A stretch of DNA of 64,000 nt, from assembly GCF_026672275.1 (NCBI RefSeq), contig NZ_JANQCD010000026.1, positions 1 to 64,000 of the forward strand. The letters run 5' to 3'. The translations under genes and the position numbers were made by a program. Positions 8,166 through 17,727 of this stretch are shown piece by piece. Source of the DNA: Marinifilum sp. D737 (GTDB lineage Bacteria > Bacteroidota > Bacteroidia > Bacteroidales > Marinifilaceae). Numbering within the stretch: the stretch's first letter is position 1; every line of letters begins with the position of its first letter. The notes beneath the pieces are model-generated. The model did no database searches. It was not told where the DNA came from and was given only the letters and a program-made list of their open reading frames with translations.

Positions 8166-11100
8166 CTAATTTTTGTTAATTTCTTCAAGTAGATGCTCCA
8201 CAGCTTTTTCAAGTTGTTGATCACGTCCTTGAATTACCATTTCGTAATCGTTGCGAACTTTAATGTCAGGTTCAATTTGTTGGTTCTCGATGTATTTTCC
8301 TTTCATATCTTTTACACCAACCATAGGCATTCCAAAATACAAGCTTCTGTCTTGTAAAGTTTCCCACCAAACGGCAGTCATTGTACCTGGTACAGGCATA
8401 CCAATTAACTTGCCAATTTTTAAAGTTTGATAGGCATATGGGAATGCACATGCATCAGAGTAATTTCCTTCACCGGTTAAAACAGCTGATGGTTTCTTCC
8501 ATTTGAACATTGGCTCTGTACCAAAGTCTTGCCCTCGAGGTGATAAAGTTGAATAGATTTGACCACTCAATAAGGTAACAAGATCATCGTGTAACCAACC
8601 TCCACCGTTAAATCTGGTATCAACAATAATTGCATCGCAAGTACCGTATTTGCCCAACATTTCAGAGTAGATTTTGCGATAGCTTGGAGAGTTCATACCT
8701 TGAACATGAACATATCCAATTTTACCATCAGATAAGCGTTTAACCTCTTCTTGACGACTTTTTACCCAACGTTCGTAAAGCAATGTCCTAACACTTGAAA
8801 CAGGTTTTACAACTTCTTCCCAGCGCTCTTTTGTATAAGGACTATATAAGCTCAATAATACCTTTTTACCAGCTTTGTGGTTAAGCATTGGATAATGACT
8901 CTTATTCTTTGTGATTGCAACACCATCAATTTTTTCGATGATTACACCTGCCTTAATTTTAGAATCAGCTAGGTTTAAAGGTCCTTTTTCCAGGATTTCA
9001 GCAATGCGTAATCCATCACCTTCATAATTCCAATCGTAGAATGCACCAAGTTTTGCAGTTCTATCTGCATTTTTTGAGCTGTGACGGTATCCAGAACCTG
9101 TATGAGAGGCATTTAATTCTCCCAACAATTCACTTAGCATTTCTGCAAAATCGAAATTGTTATTAATGTGCGGTAAAAACTTTTCGTATTCCGACTTGTA
9201 AAATTCCCAGTCAAGCTGATGCATCTCGGGATCGTAGAATTTTTTCTTCATGGTTGTCCAAACATGGTTGAACATGTATTCTCTTTCCTTTGATTTATCA
9301 AGATACATCTCGGCAGCGTAACTGATGTTTTTGCGCTTATTCGAAGCTACATCTACTTTAATAATACTTCTGCCTGACATTAGGAATAAATTCTTCGCAT
9401 CTTTATCGAACTGCATAGCTCCACCGCCACCTTTCAAATCTAGTACCTTTTTAGTCGATTTTTCTTCTAAATCGTTAACCCAAAGGTCATATCCATCTTC
9501 GAATTTACTTAGGTAGAATAATTTTTTTCCATCAGGAGTTAAAATTGCATCCGATAGGTTCGATGGATTTATGGTTAGACAAATCTGACGATCCTCCATT
9601 CCTGAGAATTCAATGTCAAGAGGAGTCTTTTCATCATCCTTCTTATCTTTTTTGTCTTTTTTATCCTTCTTGTCTTTTTTATCAGACTCTTCTTCTTTTT
9701 TACTTTCCTTTTTCGCTTTTTCTTCCTCTTTCACCAGTTCCTTCTCTTCTTTCGAAAGTTTGAAATCATCTAATGCTTTCTGATTGAAGAACTGTATGTA
9801 AACATCTGATTGAGAACCCCAGCTACCATGAGAACGATAACCCCTGCGGTCGGTGAACCATATCATTGCATTGCCTTTAAGCGACCATTTCGCATTTGAA
9901 TCGCTATAACCACTTTCGGTAATATTGATCATCTTGCCATTGCCTTGAGCATCTACAATTGCTACATCCGACATAAAAATGGTATGAGGATAAAAGTCAA
10001 CCAAGAACCATTTTCCATCGTTCGACCAATCGTAATGCTGATCGCCATCAGAGTATGAGTAGTTGTATTTTTTGCCTAAAATTTCGCGAACTTTCTTTGT
10101 TTTCAGATTTATCACTTTAAGAATTACTCTTTCTTCAAGGAAAGCCACCTCTTTTCCATCTGGAGAGAATTTAGGTTGGAAAGTTGCAGCAGGAGATTCT
10201 AAAATTACTTCTTCTTTTAGTGTAGTTGCATTTGAGAATTGAGTTTCTCCCTCACGAACCAATTTGGTTTGATATAGGTTCCAACTTCCATCTCGTTCCG
10301 ATGCGTATAATAATGCTTTGCCATCAGGACTAAAGCTAACCGATCTTTCCTGTTCAGGAGTATTGGTAATTCTTTTGGTAGTTCCATATTCTACAGAGGT
10401 TACAAACACTTCACCTCTAACAATAAAAGCAACTTCTTTGCCATTTGGAGATACGCTCATTTCTCTGGCTCCGCCACTTAACCTTTCGAAACTAACGGCA
10501 TTCTCTTTATTATCTGTAGTTAAACTTACTTTCAGCTTGACAGGATCTTTGCCTTTTTCCTGAGTGTAAATCTCACCATTGTAAGAATAACAAAGTTTGT
10601 TGTTGTTTGAAATGCTTAGGAATCTAACAGGGTGCTTATCGAAATTAGATACTTGAGTCAATTCAGATTTATTATCAACAGGAGCTTTCCAAACATTAAA
10701 ACTACCTGACTTTTCTGATAAGTAGTAAATCTCATTGTTATCAGCACTAAAAACCGGATACAAATCCTCACCATTAAATTCAGAGAACATGCTGTGTTTT
10801 TGAGTTTTGGTATTGTACAACCAAATGTCTCTTGTTACCGCAGATGTATGATGTTTTCTCCAGTGATCTTCATATCCTTTACTGTCGCGATATAGAATAT
10901 ATTCCATATTATTGCTGTACTTGGCATCCAATGCCGGAGTGGTAAGAATTTGTGATATTTTTCCACCATTGCTAGGTACGCTGTAAAGTTCAGATAAAGC
11001 ACCAGATGGGAACATTACATTTTTAGTATCATCGCTAATTAATGCTGAGAATAAAATGTGCTTGCCATCAGGAGTAAAAGAAGATGGAGATTCGCTACCA

Positions 11101-11426
11101 GAATAAAACGTTAGCCTTTCAGGAGTACCTCCATTAGCACCAACTTTGTAAATGTCGAAATTCCCAAATCTGTTCGATGCAAAAGCAATGGTAGAACCAT
11201 CAGGTGACCATACTGGTTTGTAGTCGTAAGCTGTGTTAGTTGTTAGTGGGTATGCAACACCACCTTCAGCCGAAACAGTAAATAGATCGCCACCGTATTC
11301 GAAAACAATGGTTTCACCATTTGGAGAGATTGCCGGATACCTAAGCCATAAAGGTGTATCCATTCCGAGTAAACTTTTTGCTAGCGCAATTAAAAAGGTT
11401 GTAAGAAAAAACAGTTTTTTAATCAT
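8166..11426 (-). CDS. Tricorn-like S41 family peptidase
   Basis: A large secreted protease of the Tricorn/S41 (C-terminal-processing) type, about 1086 residues from the chosen ATG at 11426, which starts a signal peptide (MIKKLFFLTTFLIALAKSLLG); the frame opens 20 codons earlier. The N-terminal half holds repeated beta-propeller blades of the WD40/TolB type (SPDGSTIAFASNRFGNFDIY, SPDGKALLYASERDGSWNLY). A PDZ-like region (IKAGVIIEKIDGVAI) precedes the catalytic part. Candidate catalytic residues are Ser-His in LNASHTGSG and Ser-Asp in NYSDACAFP, with Glu in IENQQIEPDI, by analogy with archaeal Tricorn. A lysine/aspartate/glutamate-rich stretch with repeated KDKKDKK joins the halves near residue 600. 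Two hairpins lie downstream. Confidence 0.9.
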   Translation of the reverse strand: MIKKLFFLTTFLIALAKSLLGMDTPLWLRYPAISPNGETIVFEYGGDLFTVSAEGGVAYPLTTNTAYDYKPVWSPDGSTIAFASNRFGNFDIYKVGANGGTPERLTFYSGSESPSSFTPDGKHILFSALISDDTKNVMFPSGALSELYSVPSNGGKISQILTTPALDAKYSNNMEYILYRDSKGYEDHWRKHHTSAVTRDIWLYNTKTQKHSMFSEFNGEDLYPVFSADNNEIYYLSEKSGSFNVWKAPVDNKSELTQVSNFDKHPVRFLSISNNNKLCYSYNGEIYTQEKGKDPVKLKVSLTTDNKENAVSFERLSGGAREMSVSPNGKEVAFIVRGEVFVTSVEYGTTKRITNTPEQERSVSFSPDGKALLYASERDGSWNLYQTKLVREGETQFSNATTLKEEVILESPAATFQPKFSPDGKEVAFLEERVILKVINLKTKKVREILGKKYNYSYSDGDQHYDWSNDGKWFLVDFYPHTIFMSDVAIVDAQGNGKMINITESGYSDSNAKWSLKGNAMIWFTDRRGYRSHGSWGSQSDVYIQFFNQKALDDFKLSKEEKELVKEEEKAKKESKKEEESDKKDKKDKKDKKDKKDDEKTPLDIEFSGMEDRQICLTINPSNLSDAILTPDGKKLFYLSKFEDGYDLWVNDLEEKSTKKVLDLKGGGGAMQFDKDAKNLFLMSGRSIIKVDVASNKRKNISYAAEMYLDKSKEREYMFNHVWTTMKKKFYDPEMHQLDWEFYKSEYEKFLPHINNNFDFAEMLSELLGELNASHTGSGYRHSSKNADRTAKLGAFYDWNYEGDGLRIAEILEKGPLNLADSKIKAGVIIEKIDGVAITKNKSHYPMLNHKAGKKVLLSLYSPYTKERWEEVVKPVSSVRTLLYERWVKSRQEEVKRLSDGKIGYVHVQGMNSPSYRKIYSEMLGKYGTCDAIIVDTRFNGGGWLHDDLVTLLSGQIYSTLSPRGQDFGTEPMFKWKKPSAVLTGEGNYSDACAFPYAYQTLKIGKLIGMPVPGTMTAVWWETLQDRSLYFGMPMVGVKDMKGKYIENQQIEPDIKVRNDYEMVIQGRDQQLEKAVEHLLEEINKN

Positions 11427-11707
11427 AACGAATTGGTCTAGTTTAAAAACTCTAAATTGTGACTTGATGTATTTTTGACAAAGCATTCTTATCAGATACT
11501 ATACCAAAAAACATAATGAAGTGATTATTAAGTGGATTATTGATTGAAATCTTGTTTTGAAAAAAAAAGTTGTTCGAATGTGAACAAAATCATGTTCGGT
11601 ATCGTACTATGGTATTGGAATCGTACTCACGTTAAGAATGATAAAATTGGATTTTAAAGAATTTCCGTTTTCTTTGTTTGATATTATATAGCTAAAAATC
11701 AATTGGA

Positions 11708-12019
11708 ATGTTAAATTTTCGAATACAAGAACAATCTGTAATTGCATCTTTAGAAGGAACACGCAGAATTAATAGTATGATTTCTGAAATGGTGAAGAAA
11801 GAAATTATTGATTTTATTGAAAAATCTGGAAAACAAGTTGTGCTGGATTTAAATGGGGTAAGCTTTATTGATTCGCAAGGATTTTCGGCATTAAAAGCCA
11901 TTGCAGAGCTAGCCAAAGCCAACGAGAAATTGTTTTCTTTAGCGAACCTTTCCGATGATGTTATTGAATTGGTAGATCTTGTTGGAATGAAAGAATCATT
12001 CGCTATTGGCAAGAACTGA
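11708..12019 (+). CDS. STAS domain anti-sigma factor antagonist-like protein
   Basis: A 103-residue single STAS domain. The conserved loop VVLDLNGVSFIDSQGFSAL carries the serine (FIDSQGF) that is phosphorylated in SpoIIAA/RsbV-type antagonists. Such proteins control partner-switching by binding an anti-sigma factor or a kinase, but no kinase or sigma gene is nearby, so the target is unknown. The gene is convergent with the GNAT gene (5 bp between stops). An antisense frame of similar length covers it but has no recognisable fold. Confidence 0.9.
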   Translation: MLNFRIQEQSVIASLEGTRRINSMISEMVKKEIIDFIEKSGKQVVLDLNGVSFIDSQGFSALKAIAELAKANEKLFSLANLSDDVIELVDLVGMKESFAIGKN

Positions 12020-12024
12020 AGCTA

Positions 12025-12543
12025 CTAAACTTCATCAAATTCTTTTGGATATTCAACGGTTCCTTCAACTGTTGACAAAGCACCTTTGACCATTTCCAAA
12101 GCCATAAATACATTTTCGGGAACATCGAATGGCGCGCTGATATTAAATGTATTAGCTGGTTTAAAACCAAATTTAGGATAGTAATTTTCGTGACCTAATA
12201 CGATTATGGATTCGTGACCTAGTTTTTTTGCTTTGGCAATACCCTTTTCAACCAATTGGCTTCCAATTCCCAAACCTTGCAATTCTGGAATAACCGACAT
12301 TGGCGCTAATGCCAAAGTGTTGAATTCTTTTTCATTTCCCTTAATTGTAATTGGAAAGAAAAGAATGTGGCCAATAATTTCGTTGCCCATACATGCCACC
12401 AAGGACAAGTCTTTTATAAATTTTTTATTCTTTCTTAATTTCTCTATCAATATACCTTCTGCTTCCTGACCAAAAGCCATATCATTTACCATTGATATTG
12501 TAGAGTAGTCATTTTTATTTTCCGGGCGGATAGAGATTTTCAT
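12025..12543 (-). CDS. GNAT family N-acetyltransferase (YhbS-like)
   Basis: A 172-residue acetyltransferase. The acetyl-CoA-binding motif A is seen as APMSVIPELQGLGIGSQLVEKGI (Q-x-x-G-x-G), and the following VLGHENYYPKFGFKPA is typical of the YhbS subgroup. Substrate is not predictable. It lies downstream of miaB, separated by a terminator-like hairpin, and converges on the STAS gene. Confidence 0.88.
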   Translation of the reverse strand: MKISIRPENKNDYSTISMVNDMAFGQEAEGILIEKLRKNKKFIKDLSLVACMGNEIIGHILFFPITIKGNEKEFNTLALAPMSVIPELQGLGIGSQLVEKGIAKAKKLGHESIIVLGHENYYPKFGFKPANTFNISAPFDVPENVFMALEMVKGALSTVEGTVEYPKEFDEV

Positions 12544-12577
12544 GGTAGAAGTATTGAAATAAATTTAAGAATAAAAC

Positions 12578-12605
12578 ATGAGCCATACATTTTGCATGGC
12601 TCAAT
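12578..12605 (-). terminator. Terminator downstream of miaB
   Basis: GAGCCAT at 12580-12586 pairs with ATGGCTC at 12596-12602, and the pairing extends into flanking CAT/ATG. On the minus strand it is followed by CATGTTTTATTC. It starts 5-8 bp after the miaB stop. Confidence 0.65.
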
Positions 12606-12609
12606 GAAA

Positions 12610-13941
12610 TTATACTGATTCTCCTCTTAATGTTGCTTGAGTACAATCGGTAACTTTTACCTGGACAAAATCACCAACTTTATAATCCTTTCTTGGGAAT
12701 ACAATAACTTTATTTTGAGAGCTTCTTCCATAAAGTTCTTCTTCAGATTTTTTAGAAACACCTTCAACTAAAACTTCAAAAACTTGTCCAATATCTTTTT
12801 GGTTACTTTCCAATGATAATTTATTCTGAAGTTCAATCATTTGAGTTAAACGCTCACTTTTAACATCTTCAGGGATGTTGTCTTCCAGATTTTTATAGGC
12901 AAATGTTCCTGGTCTTTCAGAGTATTTAAACATGAAAGCCAAATCGTATTTTGCCCATTTCATTAGGTCTAAAGTTTGTTTAAAATCTTCTTCACTTTCA
13001 TTGTGGAAACCACAGAAAATATCAGTAGAAATACCACAATCCGGTACAATTTCACGAATGGCTTCAATTCTGTTCGTGTACCATTCGCGAGTATATTTTC
13101 TGCGCATGTCTTTAAGAACCGAATCACTGCCAGATTGTACCGGCAAGTGAATGTGTTTACAGATATTTGAATATTTCGCGATTACTCTTAGGGTATCATC
13201 ACTCATATCTTTTGGATGCGAAGTTGCAAAACGAATTCTCATGTTAGGTTCTGCTTTGGCAACCATTTCCAATAATTCTGGGAAACTGATTTCTGAAACC
13301 GAGTTTTTAAATTTGAAAGAGTTTACATTTTGTCCAAGTAAGGTAACTTCTTTGTAACCTTTTTCAGCCAAATCTCTAACCTCTTTTATAATGCTTTCCG
13401 GGTTACGGCTTCTTTCTCTACCTCTTGTGTAGGGAACAATACAATAAGTACAGAAATTATTACAACCACGCATAATTGAAACGAATCCTGAAATAGCAGT
13501 TTCATCAATTCTTGAAGGACAAATGTCTTTGTAAGTTTCTGTTAGCGACAATTCTATATTTATGGCTTTTTCTCCACTTTCTGCTTTTTTTACCAACATA
13601 GGTAAATCCATATAAGCATCTGGACCAACCACAATATTTACATTTTTCTCTTGTTCAAAAAGTTTATCACCTAAACGTTCTGCCATGCAGCCAATAACTC
13701 CTACCAATAGTTTAGGGTTCTTTTTCTTAAGTTCCGAAAATCCCTGAACTCTTCCTCTAACCCTCTGCTCAGCATTTTCACGTACCGAACATGTATTAAC
13801 TAGAATTACATCTGCTTCTTCTCTTGTTTTGGTAATCTCAAATCCATCGTGTTGCATAATAGCAGCAACCACTTCACTGTCTGCCACATTCATTTGGCAT
13901 CCGTAAGTCTCCAAAAACAATTTCTTGCTCATTTCGCTCAT
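12610..13941 (-). CDS. miaB: tRNA-2-methylthio-N6-dimethylallyladenosine synthase MiaB
   Basis: Radical-SAM methylthiotransferase that adds a methylthio group to i6A at position 37 of tRNAs reading UNN codons. The 443 residues show the N-terminal UPF0004 domain with its three cluster cysteines (ETYGCQMN, NTCSVRENA, GCMAER), the radical-SAM motif CNNFCTYCIVPYTRGRERSR, HLPVQSGSDSVLKDMRRKYTR, and a C-terminal TRAM domain (VLVEGVSKK... VKVTDCTQATLRGE). Length and motifs favour MiaB over MtaB or RimO. M4 is an alternative start. A good promoter-like site lies just upstream. Confidence 0.96.
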   Translation of the reverse strand: MSEMSKKLFLETYGCQMNVADSEVVAAIMQHDGFEITKTREEADVILVNTCSVRENAEQRVRGRVQGFSELKKKNPKLLVGVIGCMAERLGDKLFEQEKNVNIVVGPDAYMDLPMLVKKAESGEKAINIELSLTETYKDICPSRIDETAISGFVSIMRGCNNFCTYCIVPYTRGRERSRNPESIIKEVRDLAEKGYKEVTLLGQNVNSFKFKNSVSEISFPELLEMVAKAEPNMRIRFATSHPKDMSDDTLRVIAKYSNICKHIHLPVQSGSDSVLKDMRRKYTREWYTNRIEAIREIVPDCGISTDIFCGFHNESEEDFKQTLDLMKWAKYDLAFMFKYSERPGTFAYKNLEDNIPEDVKSERLTQMIELQNKLSLESNQKDIGQVFEVLVEGVSKKSEEELYGRSSQNKVIVFPRKDYKVGDFVQVKVTDCTQATLRGESV

Positions 13942-13969
13942 TCTGATATCCTCAGTTTAAAATTTCGTG

Positions 13970-13999
13970 CAAAGGTACATTATCTCAATTGATTAACAA
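13970..13999 (-). promoter_or_regulatory. Promoter of miaB
   Basis: On the minus strand: TTG (13999-13997), 19 bp, then TACCTTTG (13977-13970). This is a perfect match to the Bacteroidota housekeeping consensus TTG-N19-TAnnTTTG, 29 bp before the miaB ATG. Confidence 0.65.
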
Positions 14000-14170
14000 G
14001 AGGAAATGCGATCATTTAGAATTGTTATAAAAACTCTATTGCTTAGGAATTAATTGAGTTTGAGTTAGAAAAATAGATGTCTCTTGTTCCCCGATAAATT
14101 TGTAAATTTAATGGTGTTGGCTTTTATTTTTCTCTAATTCATTTTGTTCTTTTTTTAAGAATGTCTTGGA

Positions 14171-14202
14171 TTGAAAATTGTGTTTGTAGCTAAATAATTT
14201 TG
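14171..14202 (+). promoter_or_regulatory. Candidate promoter of the universal stress protein gene
   Basis: TTG at 14171-14173, 21 bp, then TAATTTTG at 14195-14202 (TAnnTTTG). It lies about 150 bp before the chosen start at 14352, in the 410 bp divergent region between miaB and the stress protein gene. Nothing else was recognised in that region. Confidence 0.45.
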
Positions 14203-14351
14203 TGTATTTTTATCCCGCAAATTCAGCTTTTTAAAAGGCCTTGATATTGAGCGGGTTTAGAAATGAATTCTCTCGTCGTTGCCAATTTTGCTTATGTAAA
14301 TTGAAGTTGGGAACTGTATTTGTATCACAGAATAATGAAAAACTAAGAAAG

Positions 14352-15188
14352 ATGAAACGTATTTTGGTTCCAGTAGATTTTTCCGGTGATTCGCTCAAGG
14401 CTTTAAAGTTTGCGCTTAATTTGGCAAACCACCTCGGTACGGATTTGAGAATGATTCATGTGAAAAAATCAAAGAAATTTGAGATTCCATTTCACTTTAA
14501 TGAATTTGAGGATCAAATAGTGCATACCGTTCAAGAATATTTTGAAAAACTGATAGAACTTCATTCGCCTGCTTACCAAGTAGAGAATGGAGTTTTTGAT
14601 TTTAAAATAAGAACCGGTAGTGTGTATAGAGAGATCGTAAATCAAGCAAAGTATGGCGATTCTTACTTGATTGTGATGGGAGCTTATGGTGCATCGGGAT
14701 TTGAAGAGTTTTTTATTGGAAGCAATGCTTTTAAGGTGGTAAGCAATGCAAGTTGTCCTGTGATTACGGTTCGTGAAGAATTATTGAAGAGTGGGGTGGG
14801 TACGATTTTAATGCCATTTGATGCTAGTAATGAAACCAGAAAGAAAATTCCTTACGTAGCTGAATTGGCTGAAGCTTGTAGTGCAAAAGTTCATGTTTTA
14901 GGTGTTCATGAATCATCCGACGCTGCAATTGTTGGAAAGATTGAACACTATATGAGACAGGCTGAAGAATATTTGAATGAGAAAAATATAGAAGTGGTAA
15001 AAGAGATCCGTAAAGGAGATAATAATACCACAACCGCTCTTGAGTATGCAAGAGAAATTAATGCAGATTTAATTGCCATTATGACTGAACAGGCCGAAAC
15101 GACTTTTAGCATGTTTTTTGGATCTTATGCAGAACAAATGGTTAATAAATCGGAAGTGCCAATTCTTTCTGTTCCGAATTGGAAATAG
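14352..15188 (+). CDS. Two-domain universal stress protein (UspA family)
   Basis: A 278-residue protein with two tandem Usp domains, the common Bacteroidota form. Domain 1 (residues 1-145) starts MKRILVPVDFSGDSLKAL and ends with the ATP-binding-like run VMGAYGASGFEEFFIGSNAFKVV. Domain 2 (TILMPFDASNETRKKI to the end) has a less canonical loop, MTEQAETTFSMFFGSYAEQ. Members often bind ATP and respond to starvation or stress; the specific role is unknown. An in-frame opening extends to 14241, but ATG 14352 begins the fold and was chosen. Confidence 0.9.
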   Translation: MKRILVPVDFSGDSLKALKFALNLANHLGTDLRMIHVKKSKKFEIPFHFNEFEDQIVHTVQEYFEKLIELHSPAYQVENGVFDFKIRTGSVYREIVNQAKYGDSYLIVMGAYGASGFEEFFIGSNAFKVVSNASCPVITVREELLKSGVGTILMPFDASNETRKKIPYVAELAEACSAKVHVLGVHESSDAAIVGKIEHYMRQAEEYLNEKNIEVVKEIRKGDNNTTTALEYAREINADLIAIMTEQAETTFSMFFGSYAEQMVNKSEVPILSVPNWK

Positions 15189-15238
15189 ACAATTGGTTAT
15201 AGATGTAGAAGCTATTTATAATTTTTAAATATACATAT

Positions 15239-15721
15239 ATGAAGTATTGTTGGTTTATAGCAATTTTTGTTTTCATGTTGATTGGAGGTTCTGCGAAAGC
15301 TCAGAATTATGAAAGTGTTGAAACGAAGAACGATTCAATTGGGACAGTAAATATTCTTCAAGATGAACGAATTGATCAATTGCTTGAAACCGATAGTATC
15401 ATTAATTCTCAGAAACAAAGTTTCACAGGATATAGAATTCAGATATTTTTTGGAGGGAGCACCGATAGAGAAAAGGCTTTCCAAATAAAAGATGAGTTTT
15501 TGGAATTATTTCCAGAAGAAAGAGCCTATGTAGTGTATACAGCTCCTGATTTTAGAGTTCGTGTTGGCAATTTTAGAACAAAACTGGAATCAATAGAATT
15601 GTATAAAGCATGTTCTGAATTTTACCCAAATTGTTATCCGGTGAAAACGGAGATAATGTTTTCCGAAATGGAACCATTAAAAGAAGAGAAAGAGCTAATT
15701 GTTAATGACAATATAGAATAG
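15239..15721 (+). CDS. Secreted SPOR domain protein
   Basis: A 160-residue exported protein: signal peptide MKYCWFIAIFVFMLIGGSAKAQ, a short acidic linker, and one SPOR domain from ~60 to ~140 (GYRIQIFFGGSTDREKAFQI ... DFRVRVGNFRTKLESIELY). SPOR domains bind denuded glycan strands of peptidoglycan, often at division sites. It sits 37 bp before purF on the same strand, but a functional link to purine synthesis is not expected. Confidence 0.88.
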   Translation: MKYCWFIAIFVFMLIGGSAKAQNYESVETKNDSIGTVNILQDERIDQLLETDSIINSQKQSFTGYRIQIFFGGSTDREKAFQIKDEFLELFPEERAYVVYTAPDFRVRVGNFRTKLESIELYKACSEFYPNCYPVKTEIMFSEMEPLKEEKELIVNDNIE

Positions 15722-15758
15722 CAAAATACATACTAAATAACCATTTAAGAATAAAAGA

Positions 15759-17660
15759 ATGAGTGACCAATTAAAGCATGAGTGCGGGATAGCAATGATC
15801 CGACTGCTTAAACCTCTTGAATACTACAAGGAAAAATATGGATCCTGGCAATATGGTATTCAAAAGCTTTATTTGTTGATGGAAAAACAACACAATAGAG
15901 GACAAGAAGGTGCAGGTGTTGTTGGTTTGAAGTTAGATCAAAGTCCTGGAGAAAAGTACATTTCCAGAGAGAGATCGTGTGGAAACCAACCCATTAAAGA
16001 AGTTTTCGAAAACATTTATGGAAGATTGCGTGAAGGAGAAAAGAATAATCCAGAAAGCTTTAAAGATCCTGTGTGGGCAAAGGAAAACTTACCATTTGCA
16101 GGTGAATTGTATTTGGGGCATTTGAGATACGGAACTTTCGGGCGTAACAGTATTGATTTTGTTCATCCTGTAATGCGTGAAAACAACTGGAAGTCGAGAA
16201 ATTTAGTATTGGCAGGGAATTTTAACCTTACCAATGTTGATGAACTTTTTAACCTTTTGGTTGATTTGGGACAGCATCCTAAAGATTATACCGATACAGT
16301 TACTATTTTAGAAAAAGTTGGTCACTACCTGGATGAAGAAAATCAATTGTTATTCCGTCAGTATAAAAATGATGGATATTCAAATAGAGAGATTTCTCCT
16401 TTGATTGAAGACAGTATTGATATTCAAAAAATTCTTTCAAGTGCAAGTAGGTCCTGGGATGGAGGTTATGCAGTTGGAGGTATGTTTGGTCATGGCGATT
16501 CATTTGTAATGCGCGATCCATGGGGAATTCGTCCAGCATTTTATTATCAGGATGATGAAGTTGTTGTTGTTGCCTCGGAAAGACCAGTAATTCAAACAAC
16601 ATTTAATGTTCGTGCCAATACCATTAAGGAAATTACTCCTGGTAATGCGGTTATCATTAAGAAAGATGGTAAGATAGAAGAGGTTCCGGTTCGTGTTCCT
16701 CAGAAAAGAAGATCTTGTTCATTCGAAAGAATTTATTTCTCAAGAGGTAGCGATAAGGATATCTATTTAGAAAGAAAGAAATTAGGCCAATTGTTGACTC
16801 CCGCAATTCTTGATTCGGTAGATCACGATATTAAGAATACAGTATTTTCTTTTATTCCAAACACTGCTGAAACTGCCTTTTATGGTATGATGGAAGGGGT
16901 TCGTCAGAAGTTAATGGAAGAGAAAAAAGAGCAGATTCACGACTTAAATGGCAGTTGGACTGAAGAGAAATTACAGGAAATTATTTCTGTAGAGCCTCGT
17001 GTTGAGAAAATTGCAATTAAGGATGTTAAGCTTAGAACTTTTATTACCAACGACGAAGGAAGAGATGATTTGGTCGGTCATGTTTATGATGTGACCTATG
17101 GAGTTGTGAAGAATCAGGAAGATAATCTTGTTGTGATTGATGACTCTATTGTTCGTGGTACTACGCTTAAGAAAAGTATTTTAAGAATTTTAGATCGCTT
17201 ACATCCTAAAAAGATTGTTATTGTTTCTTCGGCTCCGCAAATTCGTTACCCTGACTGTTATGGTATAGATATGACAAGAATGGGTGAATTTATTGCCTTT
17301 AATGCAACAATTGCCATGCTTAAGGAGCGAGGAATGGAGAGTATTATTGAAGAGACTTACAAAAAGTGTAAAGCCCAGGAAAATCTTCCAAAAGAAGAGA
17401 TTGTGAATTACGTAAAGGAAATTTACAAGCCTTTTACTGCAGAGGAAATTTCAGCGAAAATTGCAGAACTGCTTACTCCGGAAGGTATTGAAGCTGAAGT
17501 ACAGATTGTGTATCAATCAATAGAAAATCTGCATGAAGCTTGCCCTGAGAATAATGGTGACTGGTATTTTACCGGAAACTATCCAACTCCTGGTGGAAAC
17601 AAAGTTGTGAATACTTCATTCATTAACTACGTGGAAGGAAATGATAAGAGATCTTATTAA
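15759..17660 (+). CDS. purF: Amidophosphoribosyltransferase-like protein, long PurF form
   Basis: Catalyses PRPP + glutamine to phosphoribosylamine, the first step of purine synthesis. The N-terminal class II amidotransferase begins after a short propeptide: the catalytic cysteine is C9 in KHECGIAMIRL, exposed when MSDQLKHE is removed as in Bacillus PurF. The loops QHNRGQEGAGVVG and LGHLRYGTFGRNSIDFVHP are present. The PRPP-binding motif NLVVIDDSIVRGTTLKKS lies near residue 465. At 633 residues it is well above the ~470-510 of classic PurF; several insertions and an extended C-terminus account for this. Such long forms occur in Bacteroidota, and a second shorter PurF may exist elsewhere, so the exact role is slightly uncertain. 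Confidence 0.87.
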   Translation: MSDQLKHECGIAMIRLLKPLEYYKEKYGSWQYGIQKLYLLMEKQHNRGQEGAGVVGLKLDQSPGEKYISRERSCGNQPIKEVFENIYGRLREGEKNNPESFKDPVWAKENLPFAGELYLGHLRYGTFGRNSIDFVHPVMRENNWKSRNLVLAGNFNLTNVDELFNLLVDLGQHPKDYTDTVTILEKVGHYLDEENQLLFRQYKNDGYSNREISPLIEDSIDIQKILSSASRSWDGGYAVGGMFGHGDSFVMRDPWGIRPAFYYQDDEVVVVASERPVIQTTFNVRANTIKEITPGNAVIIKKDGKIEEVPVRVPQKRRSCSFERIYFSRGSDKDIYLERKKLGQLLTPAILDSVDHDIKNTVFSFIPNTAETAFYGMMEGVRQKLMEEKKEQIHDLNGSWTEEKLQEIISVEPRVEKIAIKDVKLRTFITNDEGRDDLVGHVYDVTYGVVKNQEDNLVVIDDSIVRGTTLKKSILRILDRLHPKKIVIVSSAPQIRYPDCYGIDMTRMGEFIAFNATIAMLKERGMESIIEETYKKCKAQENLPKEEIVNYVKEIYKPFTAEEISAKIAELLTPEGIEAEVQIVYQSIENLHEACPENNGDWYFTGNYPTPGGNKVVNTSFINYVEGNDKRSY

Positions 17661-17680
17661 TAAGAAAAAAAATAGAAAAG

Positions 17681-17709
17681 AAAAGCCGATCCAATCGATC
17701 GGCTTTTTT
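17681..17709. terminator. Bidirectional terminator between purF and the GNAT acyltransferase gene
   Basis: AAAAGCCGATC at 17681-17691 pairs perfectly with 17697-17707 across a 5 nt loop, and T-runs follow on both strands (GGCTTTTTTA on plus, TTTTCTTTTC on minus). It separates two convergent genes. Confidence 0.85.
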
Positions 17710-17727
17710 ATTTTATAAAATTTAGTT

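Noticed and set aside
11692-12012. 106-codon minus-strand ORF opposite the STAS gene
   Set aside because: It is the antisense shadow of a clear STAS domain and its translation is serine-rich with no fold.
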